64,000 nucleotides of DNA, from assembly GCA_025667525.1 (NCBI GenBank), contig CM046874.1:659512963-659576962 (forward strand), read 5' to 3'. Under the pieces are notes generated by a model. That model was given only the letters and a program-made list of their open reading frames with translations, searched no databases and had not been told where the DNA came from. Made by a program: the position numbers and the translations under genes. The first letter of the stretch is position 1; each line of letters begins with the position of its first letter. Shown here in pieces: positions 10,694-22,289 of this stretch. The DNA comes from Glebionis coronaria. Its lineage: Eukaryota; Streptophyta; Magnoliopsida; Asterales; Asteraceae.

Positions 10694-10706
10694 AATCTTC
10701 CCCCCT
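10694..10706 (-). other. Polypurine tract of element B
   Basis: The minus strand reads AGGGGGGAAGATT directly before the TG of the LTR. It proves that 7976-10693 is the 3' LTR of a leftward-reading element. Confidence 0.9.
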
Positions 10707-10768
10707 AAAAAGAATAATTGGTCCCTGAATTATAGATAAAATAAACTTAAAGAGGAACATACCCGAAT

Positions 10769-11476
10769 TCAAAATATGAAATGAGGGTAAGAAGCCCGGA
10801 TATACTCCTCTGTTTCCCAAATGGCTTCCTGCTCGGTATAGTCCCTCCAAAGGATTTTGACGAATGGAGTCGTCTTCTTCCTCATGACTCGTTCTTTCCA
10901 GTCAAGAACTCGTACGGGTTCCTCTATGAATGTAAGATCTTCACGAATTTGTTCCAGTGGATACTGAACCATGAAGGGGATGATACTTGTACCCTCTGAG
11001 TAAGGACACATGGAAAACGTCGTGAACGTGAGAAAGCTGCGGAGGTAACGCAAACGATTAGATACTTCACCGACTCGCTGAATGACATCAAACGGTCTGA
11101 TGAATCGAGGACTGAGCATCCCTTTGATTCCAAAACGCTTAACACCACGTGCTGACGATACCTTAAGAAAGACGTGATCTCCTACGTTAAAATGTAAGTC
11201 CCTACGATGCTTGTCGGCATAACTCTTCTGACGTGAACGTGCTTCCTGCAGTTTCTGCTTAGCTACAGTGACCTTCTCGTTGGTTAACTCAATCATTTCG
11301 GGTCCCTTAAGAGTTCACTCACCAACCTGATCCCAACAGATTGGGACGCGACACTCTCTGCCATACAACATCTCGAATGGAGCACACTTAATGCTTGCGT
11401 GCCAATTGTTGTTGTATGCAAACTTAATACAAGGGATTTTCAAGTATTAAATAATTTCGTTCCAATCTTTTCGAAT
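10769..11476 (-). pseudogene. pol: Integrase C-terminus with chromodomain, element B
   Basis: The minus strand holds the end of the integrase core (F-A-Y-N-N-N-W-H, then [12 protein letters not shown], about 11340-11430), the SH3-like part with G-D-H-V-F-L-K-V, and a chromodomain-type tail with A-I-W-E-T-E-E (ends 10769). Such chromodomains are known to guide chromovirus integration to heterochromatin. Lesions: a TGA at about 11312, and a pair of opposite frameshifts near 11050 and 10980 between which the wrong frame is open; in the right frame that stretch shows the family block L-P-P-Q-L-S-H-V-H-D-V-F-H-V-S. The upstream part is cut by element C. Confidence 0.85.
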
Positions 11477-11699
11477 TGATTATTGGTAGAAAGTGCGACT
11501 CAATTGTTCTTGGTGGAAAATTAAAGGGTTTGGTTTGATTATCTAATTTTAAACTAAAAGCAAATAAATGAAAATGTCGTTGAGTAAAATTAAAGCTTTT
11601 AAAAATTAAACTAAAAGCTATTAGAAAAACACTTAAAACTTAAACTTTGTAAAAACTAAAAACTAAAAACTTAAAACTTTTAGATCGAGATAAATTTAA

Positions 11700-11900
11700 A
11701 ACAAATATGTCGGAATATAAAGCAATCAAACCCATCGGAATATCAAAGTAAGTCCATCGGAATAATCCATGCTAGTAACCATCGGAATGTAACAAAATCA
11801 ATTCTATCACAATGTTATCCAGATCGGAATACTATGTTGTTCTATCGGAATGTATGATTCCGTCACAATGTGATCAACCTATCGGAATGATGCACAACAA
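11700..11900. repeat. ATCGGAAT-word cluster in LTR C
   Basis: The word ATCGGAAT recurs about seven times at irregular spacing (about 11733, 11756, 11779, 11823, 11848, 11880), mixed with its variant TCACAATG. Probably a decayed short tandem array in U5. Confidence 0.7.
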
Positions 11901-12451
11901 TTGTGATGGAACACAATAATCCAAAAATGAAGAATAAACCATGGTTTCAATAAGCTCACTTAATCGAATCTTAAATTACTTGCTAAGCATAAATTTTAAA
12001 ACTTTAAATAATCAAAACAACAAACTTAATAAATCGAACCTTTTAAAAACACTAAACTTTTTAAGGAATCCGAAAATGCAATAAGCTAAAAACATGAAAT
12101 AAGCCAATAAGCACAAAGAGCTTATAGATTAAACCGTATGAGAGCTTATGTAGGAATAGAAAGATTAACCTCTTAATCACGAAATCATTAAATCAACCAA
12201 GCCGTATGAAGTATAACATTCGGATTAAAGATTAAAGTAAACCAAGAAATGAAGAAAAAGATTAATGAACAAAAGCTTAACTTGAACTTGATTGATGAAA
12301 TCCAAATACAAGAATTAAAAAGAACTTAATCTTGAAAGAAAAGATGAAAACTTAGTGAGAGAAAGTTGGGAACTTTCTCTCTCTAAAAACTAGAAAGGAA
12401 AAATGACAAAATTAAAACTAGCTAACCCCCCTCCTAATGTGAATAGGAGGG

Positions 12452-12459
12452 TATTTATA
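12452..12459 (-). promoter_or_regulatory. Putative TATA box in LTR C
   Basis: The minus strand reads CCC|TATAAATA|CCC, a classical plant TATA element, about 430 bases inside the LTR start. Confidence 0.55.
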
Positions 12460-12882
12460 GGGAAAATGGTGAGTGCATGTGTTGCCTCCTCTTTCTTTCT
12501 TCTCGACTCGATTTAATTCTTTGTCTTTCTCGACGTCGTCTCAGGATTTGAACTCGTCTTATAATTTTTCTTCTATAGTTAGACTTGAGTTCTTCGACTT
12601 CATTAAACTTCTGTCTTTAGACTTTTTCTTCGATAAATCTTCAGAATAGGCCTTGGACTTTCGTTCTTTTGCACTCTTGATCTTTTGACTTCGTCTTTTC
12701 TCGTTTTCTTCGATAAAAGCCCGTGAAAGCCCGTGTTTTCTTCCTTATTCATCTTTTGGTCCTAAAACACAATAAAAACACAAACCACATATAATTCCGA
12801 CTTTTACGATATAAATTACATGTTTTGGTCTTGTTATTATTGGAAATAAGTGGTAAAATGATAAGTGTTTTCACACTTATTA

Positions 12883-14667
12883 AATCCTCTACACTTGACC
12901 ATTGCAATGCCCTCATGCAATGCATTAATTTTAAATCAAGGTTTATATTTTCCATCATATATAACCCACCTTGGCCTTTATTAATACTAAACGTTAAGGA
13001 AAATAAAAAGATAAAAAAACAAGTAATGAAATCAAAGACTTACATTGAGGTTTTAGCTGCCATGAACGTTTATCATCCTCAAGTTTCACGTTCCCCATAC
13101 CAAGCTTAAAAACGAGATCATTGTTATTATAAGTTAGCAAACTAACACGAATTCATGTGGGCCAATTATTTACTTAGACTCCCTTATTCCTAGGTGTATC
13201 TCTTATATTTTAATTTTGTCTTGAATGATCACGATGATGCATTGTTTGACTTATTTTGATATTTATTTAGGCTGAAAATAAAGTGGGACGATTTAATCAA
13301 TAGTTAGCTAAAGGAAAAAATCTTTTAAAACTGCTTCTCGGGACCTCTTAAAGTTCATATCTTGGCATAACTCGCTTCTCGGACCGATATTTGGCAGCGA
13401 CTTCATACTTCGAATTTTGAGAGATGTTCATGAAATAATGGTCTTCTCTTCATTATAGGAATTTCTTCTCTTGAACTTTTTGAGAGATTCTTCATATTTG
13501 GATCACGACTTCTTCATTTTTCTCCAATCTTTATTTTGGACTTTGATATACAACGATCCGCCCCCTTTTAGGACTTGGATCTATTTATCCTCATACCTTG
13601 TTAGGGCCTTTTTGGATAGACTTCTCCATGATCTTTTGGGGAGTTATTGCTTTTCGTCGTGTGTCTCGATCCTTCATATTGATTTTCGATAAATGATTCT
13701 TCACATCACTTTTGAATCTTTAGCAACAAAATGTAGCCCTCATGCCTTGTTAGGGCCTTTTTGGACTCGCCAATCTTTGCATCCCGCTTCAATAAGTTAT
13801 GCCTTGGCTATGAACTCTAATTAATACCGAGCAACTTTTAAACGATCCTGCGCTAGAAGCTAAGTAACTTTTCAAATCGTACAACCTTATTTATTGCAAA
13901 TAAATTTATTAACAATCGATGGGAGAATAGGCTTATAATCAACTCACATAAATTCACGAAAGAATACCAAACTTATAATTGACTCTATCATCTCTCGTTC
14001 TCCATAATTTAAAATCTCAAGGAATGAGACACGTGGATTCTTAGCCAATTAAATCAATGTTTTGGGTTTTCGAGTCATCTATAGGATCTTGCAAACTCTT
14101 AGACTTTTTCAAGTTTAGAATTCGGATTTTAAAGTTCCCTTGATAAACGACTCTCTAGGATCAATTATATGAACTTGCGAAAAGTTCTTGTTCTTAACCC
14201 GTGAGAGTTAAGACTTTCGCTTTTTAAAATTCCCTATATAAAAGCCTAGCAAAACTTGACTTAAACACGTTAATGATACTAGCTAGAGTAAACTTAGATA
14301 AGTAAACTCGGGTTGAGTCAAAATATTCACGACTTTGAAAAATTTTAAAACCACTTTATTAAACTTTATTTTAGCAAAGAAAGTAAATAACGATAACAAA
14401 GGAAAAACTACTAGGCCAAAATAGATAAAAAATTTTGAAAAATGTCGAATGATCAAGTTTGCTTGTTAAAATGAGGGCAAATTCATGGAAAAGACCACTT
14501 ACTTTGATAGAAGTCCCCCCTACACTTTATATAAACATTGTCCTCAATGTTTAAGCATGTGGGAGTAAACTCCCCTACACTTAGGACATTGTGCACTTTG
14601 TTTAAATCTTGCTAAGGAAAGGAAAACTAAAGTGATTTCAATGTGAACATATAAGATATGAAATATT
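12883..14667 (-). other. 3' noncoding region of element C
   Basis: No lasting open frame. At 14515-14555 the minus strand carries ATTGAGGACAATGT followed by a G-run, a landmark that recurs at 26826 in element F. The region between pol and the 3' LTR is long in Athila-type elements and in some members holds an env-like gene; none is visible here. Confidence 0.6.
14663..14667. repeat. Target site duplication of E1, left copy (ATATT)
   Basis: Identical to 40895-40899; both lie directly outside the TG...CA ends of E1. Confidence 0.9.
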
Positions 14668-15193
14668 TGTTGATCCCAAACTTAGATCGAATAGCTTTGT
14701 GTATACGAGATTAGATCAAGTAATACACGTAGAGAAACCTTTGTATATGCTTTATGAATCTAAGTGTTATGTGGTATCTAACACTTAAACAAGAACACAC
14801 AAGATGTAAACAAACTTTCACTTTGATTATTAATGTCGAACTTGCTTACAATGAAAGATGTTTACGAATGAAAACTTATATAAAACTTATATCAAACATT
14901 AACCTAAAGGTCTTCTTTTATAGACATAAGAAGCCTTGTACAATAATCTACGTATCAGCTATTCTAGGTAAAGATAAATATAGAAAATACATTGTCGTTT
15001 CTATCCTTACTAGAAGTATTCTAGAATATAATAAACGTGTAGAATATATCTTCCATCAGTGCTTGTCTTCAATGTGTCAACGCTTGACTTTAACTTGACA
15101 ACGCTTGAGCTGTCAGCGCTTGTTTTGTTCTTGTCAACGCTTGTTTTGTTCTTGTCAGCGCTCAAGTGATCTGGCCTTAATTTATTCCCAACA
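14668..15193 (-). repeat. 3' LTR of E1 (526 bp)
   Basis: TGTTGATCCC ... TTCCCAACA. TATAAAA on the minus strand at 14916-14922. Its outer third (15075-15166) holds five copies of the GTCAACGC/GTCAGCGC motif. Open frames inside it are chance. Confidence 0.92.
15075..15166 (-). repeat. GTCARCGC motif array in 3' LTR of E1
   Basis: Five copies of (T)GTCAACGCTTG / (T)GTCAGCGCTTG spaced 18-24 bases, in the U3 part upstream of the TATA box as seen from the minus strand. One has mutated to GACAACGC. Confidence 0.85.
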
Positions 15194-15210
15194 ATCCTCC
15201 CCTAAACTTG
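15194..15210 (-). other. Polypurine tract of E1
   Basis: The minus strand reads CAAGTTTAGGGGAGGAT directly before the LTR TG. The ORF3 stop codon lies only about 35 bases upstream. Confidence 0.9.
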
Positions 15211-15245
15211 ATATCCACTCTTATGATCAAGTTTCTGAATAAGCA

Positions 15246-18200
15246 TTAAGGACTAGGAGGAATCTTACAAACCTTCTCATATTGGTAATGAATAAATCTG
15301 ATCAAATCTTTTGCCATGTCACTTGAATAATCTATTTCCAGCTGAGTGTCCTTCATCTTTTCCACAATAGCCTTGGATATGAAATACTGAGCATCCACAA
15401 GTAAATACTCAACAAACTTTGTAGAGCTCAAATGATATACACTAGCAGCTGAATATAACCTCCATTGAAGACCACTGAGGTCATCTTCAAGATCCTTCCA
15501 AATTGCAGGATCCTCATCTTTTAGTCCACACATTCTTTTGAATGTGGTCCAAAGTTTTATTCCATTAGCTGAAGTTGGTGCTTCAGCCTCATACTTGGTC
15601 TCCAACAACCTCCAAAGGTCCACCAAGTCTTCTCTATCACAACTTGCAAACAAAGATATGAGAGTGGTAAAAGTGTGTACCTCCTTGCCAAATCTGCCAA
15701 TCTTCCAGAACCCACATTCATCTTCTTCATAGCTCACAATTGGGTTCCTGGAATCTAATGGTAACACTTGCACCATATCTGAAGCTTCTAATGGGGAGAG
15801 CTTGAGGCTCTTTCTTATAACTGCTTCACTTGGATATAGTGGATCCATATCTTTTGGAAACTCAAATGAAATTCCCTTCTTCACTGGCTTGGGAACCATC
15901 ATAGCTTTCTTGATTTCCATTTCTTCTGCAAGTTCCTGCTTTCTTTCATCTGAAAGAAGTCTGAGAGTGTTTGCTTCCTGCACTCTCACCCAAATGGGAT
16001 AAGCCCTGTTTTCCAACTCATCAAATGTCAAAGCCTTCAACTTCTGATATTTCCATCCAACTCCATGACATCTGAGCAACATAAAGTAGAGCTCCCTTCT
16101 ATCCCTTTTCAACTCTGAGAGAATATTGCTTGCCTTGTGTTTCAAAATTACCTGGCGATCCTTCTGAACTCTAAGAAGAAGCTCCAAACCCCATATTTGA
16201 TCTGAAATGGTCAAGTCTGGATTATCCATGCATCTTTCTTCCCAAGCATTGTACATTTGAACCACCTCTGTCATGTCAAAGTCAACCTGCAATTTCAATT
16301 CTCTCAACTTTTCCCTAGCAAACTCATCACCATACTCAAGCCTTTCTGGTTCTATAATCATCACACTTGAGTCTGAGCTAGCTCCGTCACTTTCTTCTTC
16401 TAAAGTCACAACAAATGGTGACTTTTCCTTTCCATCTTGTTCCATGATTTGTGCAGCTAATCTTCTATCAAACTCAACTTGATCTGCATCCTTTGGAACA
16501 ATCTCTTCTACCATTTTACCCTTACCCTTATCTGATGGTGCAATGGTTGGTAAGGTAGATGTTAATACCTGAGTAGAAACCTCCTTGATGATAGATGATG
16601 ACTGGGATACATCACCTTCATGTACAGGTCTGTCAACGCCCAAATTTGTTCTATCAGCGCCCAAAATACTTCTATCAGCGTCCAAATTTTCCTTGTCAAC
16701 GCTCAAATATCTTCCCTTAGCGCCTTGTGTAACCTCTCTCAACATAGTTGTAAATGATAAATTTAAGTTGGTGGGAGAGACTAAGGACGTATCAAAACCT
16801 GTTTGTTTCTTCAAAGTTGTAAGGGCCTCAGCAACATCCATTGATTGACCATCCTGGCTGCCCTTATCACTCAGATTTATTTGATCTTCCTCCCCTTTGG
16901 AAGATTCCTCCATACCCCTTCTAGCACGATCACTTTCCAAAACAACAATCCTCTCCCTCAATTGCTTGAGTTCAAGGCCTTGTGAGCTGACAATTTGTAC
17001 TAAGTCTGCATTTTGCTTTTGCAAGCTAATGCAGACTGTCGTCAATTCCATAAGAGTCATTGGTTCTAGTCTGCCCTCTTCTAAAATGGGGATTTGACCT
17101 CCCAAGTCAGATTCATTGAGCATGGATGAGGACTTAATTATGGTAGGACTGCCTTGGCCAGCATCTAAGCCAGAACCAATAGTCCCAGCCTCATCCAGGT
17201 CACCAGCCACACTTGTGGTGGTGGTTCTCTCTGCTACATGGCTAGGACCACCAGAGGAGAACACTCCAGTAGTCCTTTGGCGTTTCATCAACATATATTC
17301 AGGGGGTGTGGAATATGGTGTGGAAGAATGGGTAGATGTGGGTTGGTTAAGGGGTGTTTGGGATTGTGAAGGTTGTGTGTCAGCATTGGAAATAGGCACA
17401 TCAACGCCAACATTGAGTGTGTCAGCGTTGAAGGATTCTGAGTCAATTTGCATTTGTTCAGGTGAAGGTAAAGGTTCAGGAATTGGTTCAAGATGTGGTT
17501 GGGGATCAATTTGAGGTAGGGGGTCTGGTTGGGGTTGTGCTGCTGCAATAACAGCAAGTATGTATTGGGTTAAAGGTAGGTCTCTATGGGGTGGTGAGTC
17601 CATCTTCATAAAAATAGCTTTCTTTTGCTCAGGGATCTTATAAAAATCATTGTGATCCCTTGAGCAGTAACCTTGATCATCAAAAACCATTTACAGAAAA
17701 CAGGGATAAGCTAAAGTCATTTTTGTCCCCTTGTTTTTACACATCCCCTCAAAAATCATTTTAGAATAGTTATATTTTTGCCCTGTTGCAATGCACACAA
17801 TAGCACTGGCAATGGATCTATTGATCTCATTGTGTGCAGTACATTTGGGACTCAAACATTGAAGGAGGATATGTATGAGGTACTTCCAGGCTGGGGGAAA
17901 TTCCTGCTTATGATACTTATTTAGAGTACCTTCATCAGGAAAAGGATATCCCAAAGCCCTAAGCCCTTGTTCTATTTCATTTATGGGAAGGGTGGCTATA
18001 CCATCAGCATCATCAAGATGCAAGGCTTGGCGTACCAAGGCCTCAGTAACCACCCAAGATCTCCCATGAACAATAGAAGTCAATGTGGTCACTCCATTAA
18101 CTGTTGAGGAACTGACAGTGTTCCAAAACTGCTTAATGTGTGTGACTGGAATGAGTGGTGCATGAGAAAGAGCATACCTTAACGGGGATGCGTTCAAATA

Positions 18201-18309
18201 CGCCACCATTTGTGTGTATTAGGGAAACATAGCATCATCAGCTTCAAGATAAGCAATCATGTTGTGTTGTGATCTGAACCCCAATTCCAATTCTGTTGGT
18301 TTAAAGTTT
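15246..18309 (-). pseudogene. ORF3 of E1, large third gene between pol and 3' LTR
   Basis: The start ATG is at 32560; after eight bases the frame is cut by element F and goes on here, 1023 codons in all, ending near the PPT. N-terminal domain (about residues 1-250) contains the V-A-Y-L-N-A-S-P, K-Q-F-W-N-T-V and H-L-D-D-A-D-G-I blocks. It is followed by a P/Q/E-rich linker (about 260-300), a heptad-type coiled coil (about 419-465), a stretch with D-A-D-R and G-V-D-R repeats, and an acidic, helix-rich C-terminus. From memory, similar proteins are frequent in Asteraceae, often labelled longin-like without proof. Two TAA stops (18219-18221, 17691-17693) stand where E2 has CAA. Function unknown; position recalls the env-like gene of Sireviruses, but I see no signal peptide or membrane span. 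Confidence 0.75.
16631..16724 (-). repeat. GTCARCGC motif array inside ORF3
   Basis: Five copies (GTCAACGCC, ATCAGCGCC, ATCAGCGTC, GTCAACGCT, TTAGCGCC) spaced 18-24 bases. In the ORF3 frame they encode the repeated D-A-D-R / G-A-D-R / S-V-D-K tetrapeptides. Two more copies lie at 17398-17426. Confidence 0.8.
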
Positions 18310-18314
18310 GGTGC
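18310..18314. repeat. Target site duplication of F, left copy (GGTGC)
   Basis: Identical to 32553-32557, each directly outside an LTR end of element F. Confidence 0.92.
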
Positions 18315-21300
18315 TGATGAGATGGCATTTATACATGATCTCATCATTCTTTTCGGGCTTTAAATACATAAAAATGTCATAAAATACCATATATATGCTT
18401 GTGTTTGTTTACTTGTGTATTTTAGGTATGGATATCGTGAAAAAGGCAAAAGATCACAAATTACAAGAAAAAACGGACACGAGAAACGAAGCCGTACAAA
18501 GAACCGGGCCCTAATCATGGAATTCTCAACAAATACCCTTGAAGACTTGAAGACAAACAAGATTGATCGTCATTTATTAAAGAAATGACACTTAAAACCC
18601 TTGTATATTCATAATTACAAGTTTGGTCCCTTAAGTTTGTCAAAATTACACAAAAGGTCCTTCAACTTTGAAGAAATGGCAAGATTAGTCCCTCAACAAA
18701 TCAAAATTGCCAATAATGGTCCCTCATGAAGTCAAAGATACAATGAAGACCTTTGAAGATCAACAATGTCCAAGATCAGCCCTTGAATTATCCCAAAATG
18801 GCAAAAATAACCCTTGAAATCCTTTTTCCAAAGTTTTGTGCCAAAACTGCCAAGTGGTGAAAGTATTTAACAAAGGAGAATACGTTTTAGGGCTGAAATT
18901 ATTTATTTACCAAAAATACCAAAACACAAGGACCAAATGTGGGCAAAATAAACATTCAAATGTTTATTGCGCCAAACACTTTTCCACTCCACCAAAAACG
19001 GATCAAACAACTTACTGTTCACCTTTTACCACCCTAAATTTCATCACTTAAAACAAAGGGTAATTTGCAATTACCTTGGCACACGTTTGATTCACCTCAC
19101 CTTAAACACATACCACACACAAAACCCTCACTCCCACTCACAAAGGACCCCACCCCCAATTCCCTTTCCACCAATCAGAATGCAACTTAGCCTCCATGTT
19201 ATGTGACGTGTCCAAATCAACAGCTATGATTCATTGCTTCATCACAAAGCTAAAATGAACATCCAGGATCACTTTGGACAACTCACACCAAGGATTCGTC
19301 TAGAAGAACCAAGGGCATTATAGGGAATTCAGTTCTAGGATTTGTGAATAGTGTTTAGCCAGGCATTTGCCTATAAAAGGAGACCTCAACATGTGAGAGT
19401 CCCTTTGTTCCAGTTTTAGGCTATTAATCTTTGTAATTCCTTTTTAAGCTTAATAAAATTTGAATTTCTGAAATTTGAAATCTCTTTTTGATTTTGTTAA
19501 AAGTTTGGTGTTTGAGTAGCCTAATTCTGAGTTCCATTTGATTGTTTAGACCTTCCTTAACCTTGTGGTTAAGGCACGTCTAGGTTTGAAAGGTTTTCAA
19601 GGTTCAAAAGCCTTGAAGTCCTTGTTTCTGATTTTGGCTTATTTTTGTGTACTAACCCTTAGCCTTAAGCCTTGAGTTCTTTCAAGCTTGTTGACACCAA
19701 GCCTGAGAAGGATTCTAAGACTTTGGTTGAGTTTGTTTGCTGCTTGTGTTGAAGATATAAAGTCCTTGAGGTTCTACTTTGAACCATCAACCAAGGCTGT
19801 TTGCATCTCCTTCATTGAAGTACCTTGGTCTTGTTCTAGTTGTTGAACAAGGTCCAAGGAGCATTGCTGGCCTTCCTAGGATGTTGTGGAAGGCAGGTAT
19901 AAGATCTTGTTAAGATTCCCCTAAAAATTTCATGTTTATGACTGTTTTGGATTTTGTGCTTTGGTTTTGAGTATTGGTGTTTGTGCTGGTATTTTTGAGT
20001 TTAATTGTGTTAGTTGCTATTGTTTAAGTGTTTTTGATCATTAAAATCAGTAGGTTATTAGTTAAAATCACAAGTTTCTTTGTTAAGTGGTCAATTAAGG
20101 AGTGTTTGGGTCTACTGCTTGAATTGGGATTGTGGTTTGCTAAGTGTTTGTTTGTTGTATGCAAGTATTGGTATCTGATATTTAGGTGCTTATGTTCATC
20201 TGTTTGCAGGTTTTGAGGCTTTGAACACATTGATTCTTAGATTGGTTATAAAATCTTCATAACTTGGTAAAATTGGCTAGGATTTTGAGGACACCTAGAT
20301 CTAGGCTTAGGCTAGGGCTAACAAGTGCTAAATCATAGTTAATCACACCAGGGTTGAAGGATTTGAGGCTTTACATTGGATCAAGTGTCAAGTATATCAG
20401 CAAACTGTTTATGCATATTGTTCATTGTTCATCAGTAACTTCTAGTGCTTTGATCTTGTTGATTTCTTTGATTCAGTGTTTAATTCTTGTTGCTTTGTGT
20501 TTATTGTTAGTTTATATAGCTTGTGTATGCATCTGGTTAAGTTTGGTTGGCTTATTTTGCTTAAATCTGCTTATTAAGTGCTTAACTGCTTATTTGCATA
20601 TCTGGAGCATATCTGTGGACTGTTTGGCTTATTGTGGCTTATTGTGTGGATCATTTTGTGATTTTATTGTTGCTATTGACTCCTTGTGGTTCACTGATCA
20701 CAAGGGTGCCTTTGTTTCCAATTGAATCAAACCAGAACTCTCAAATAAGCTTGGTCAATTAGTCAAAGCAGTGGGAACTCCTTTCCCCTGCTGGTTGCCA
20801 CTGATAGTGCAATTTTGGTGTCAGCTTATCAATAAGCTATAATAGCTTATTTTAACCAGCAACAACTTTATTTTTGTAATAGGTGCTCATATTTTGACCC
20901 ATTTGTTCATCCTGGAGCATTTGGGTGGTTGACTTTTAGGTTTGACTAGAAAACCAACTCCTTTGACTTTTACATAAGTTCATTTGAGCTTATTCTGGCT
21001 TATTGGTTATGCTTATTGGATTTTTGTTGATTGATATTGCTTATTGAGTCCATTTGAAAGCTTTTGCAAGTTGAATCAGCTTCTGAGGTGCATTATTTCT
21101 CAAAAACGACTATTTTGTCGTTTTGTGGATTTTTGCTTTTCTATTTTCTGGCTTATTGAGTGAGCTTATTGGAAATTTCTTTTGACATATCTCTTAATCA
21201 TCCTAAAAGAGGGTTGTGTGGCAAATTAGAGCTTATGGCATTAGCTTTTGGCTTAATGGGCTGAAAAGCCCAATAAGAATAAGCTTTGTGTTCAATAAGC

Positions 21301-22269
21301 TGTGATAAGCACATTTTCAGCTTTTGGGCCTTTAGAGTTTTGTTTATGAATTGAATTTTATGTCAGATAGGGCTTTTCCAAGTCAATTGGGCCAAGTTTG
21401 ACTTTTTGGGCCCAAAAGCCCATTTAGGTTGACTGTTTTTAGATTTGGCCCATTTGAGGGCCCATTAGGGGTATTTTGGTAATTTCACTTTGATTTTCTG
21501 ATTATTTAGGTTAAAATAAACTAGTTTGCAAGTTTTTAGAATTTTTTATAATTTTTGGATTTTTAATATTATTTTATTATTATTTTATTATTATTTTTAA
21601 AATTTCACATTTTCCAACTTTTTACATTTTTCTTAGGTTAAATACGTTAAAATAGGAATTTAGCAACTTTTAGAATAATTTTATCACTTGTAGATTAATT
21701 TTTATAATTATTTTAAGTTTTAATAGTTTTTAATTCATTTTAAATAGTTTTTATTAGTTTTAAAATTTCTAAAAATAGTTTTTAATCTTTTTAGGTCATT
21801 TTAGAGGTTTATCAATTGAAAAATCTTTATTTGGGCTTTTTGATAATTTATTTGATTTTTAGGGCTTTAATTAGCATTTAAAAACTGAATATTTAATTAT
21901 TTAAAAGGTTTGAAAAAGTTTTGATCATTGGTAAACTCTTAGTTTATTATTTTTGATTTTTGGTGAATTTTTGGTAATTTTTAGAATTTATTTTTATTTT
22001 TGTGATTTTTAAGGTTCTACGTTTTAACTTTCTAATAGTGATTTTTCTTGGTAATTTTTATTTTTACGTCTTTTCATCTTCTTTTCTCATCCCCCTTCTA
22101 AGCCAATCATTAATCATAAACATTTGACAAGTTTTTCACACACATATACCTCCTTGGGAAACTAACTTGGAATCCATTAGGGTCATTAGTGTTGATTTTC
22201 CTAAATCATCACTCGATACTTTCCCTATTTACGCTATTTTCCTAAAGAGTGGTAAAACCTCTACAATCA
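18315..22269 (+). repeat. 5' LTR of element F (3955 bp)
   Basis: TGATGAGATGG ... CTACAATCA. A TATAAAA box lies at 19372-19378 and AATAAA at about 19451, so the transcript start and the poly(A) region are in the first 1.2 kb and U5 is very long. From 18600 to 18830 runs a degenerate array of about 35-45 base units around GGTCCCTCAA. 20400-21330 is crowded with GCTTATT and AATAAGC words; 21490-22080 is very T-rich. Open frames within are repeated in the other LTR and show no protein likeness. Confidence 0.92.
19372..19378 (+). promoter_or_regulatory. TATA box in 5' LTR of F
   Basis: TATAAAA in the context TTTGCC|TATAAAA|GGAGACC; conserved at 29653-29659 in the other LTR. Confidence 0.7.
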
Positions 22270-22272
22270 CTT

Positions 22273-22289
22273 TGGCGCCGCTGCCGGGG
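22273..22289 (+). other. Primer binding site of F (tRNA-Asp type)
   Basis: TGGCGCCGCTGCCGGGG, three bases after the LTR. It is complementary to the 3' end of plant tRNA-Asp with one mismatch; this PBS is usual in the Athila/Tat group. Confidence 0.9.

Larger units (their letters stand above)
7976..11476 (-). mobile_element. Ty3/gypsy chromovirus-type element B, 3' part
   Basis: Minus-strand element of the same family as A. Read right to left: end of integrase with chromodomain, short untranslated stretch, polypurine tract and 3' LTR. Its interior stops at about 11476 because element C inserted into the integrase gene; the 5' side lies beyond C, outside the window. PBS of A faces left and PPT of B faces right, so the two LTRs cannot belong to one intact element. 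Confidence 0.8.
11477..12882 (-). repeat. Probable 3' LTR of element C (ends approximate)
   Basis: The left edge TGATTATTGG is where the integrase frame of B stops and resembles the CAATCA end of LTR F. The right edge, TAATAAGTGTG on the minus strand, follows a purine-rich run and corresponds in position to the TGATGAG start of LTR F. A TATAAATA box (12452-12459, minus strand) lies within. Edges are inferred, since the 5' LTR is out of the window. Confidence 0.55.
11477..14667 (-). mobile_element. Athila-like element C, 3' portion
   Basis: Minus-strand LTR element; this piece is its 3' LTR and long 3' noncoding region. The other piece is 40895-43353, the copia element E1 having inserted between them with a 5-base duplication (ATATT). 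The reverse complement of 13300-14600 matches the 3' noncoding region of element F (26800-28140): same order of words such as ATTGAGGACAATGT, the G-run, CTAACAAGGCATGAGG and CCAAATATCGGTCCGAGAA. Confidence 0.8.

Noticed and set aside
14754..15098. Open frame of 114 codons, with a longer copy at 40455-40901.
   Set aside because: Lies within the E1 LTRs on the strand opposite to transcription of the element.
17116..17514. 132-codon frame on the plus strand.
   Set aside because: Antisense shadow of ORF3 in E1; Pro/Gln codons of the real gene read as Gly/Trp/Val.
15246..18309. Calling ORF3 of E1 an envelope gene.
   Set aside because: No signal peptide, no transmembrane segment and no cleavage-site context seen; only the position suggests it.
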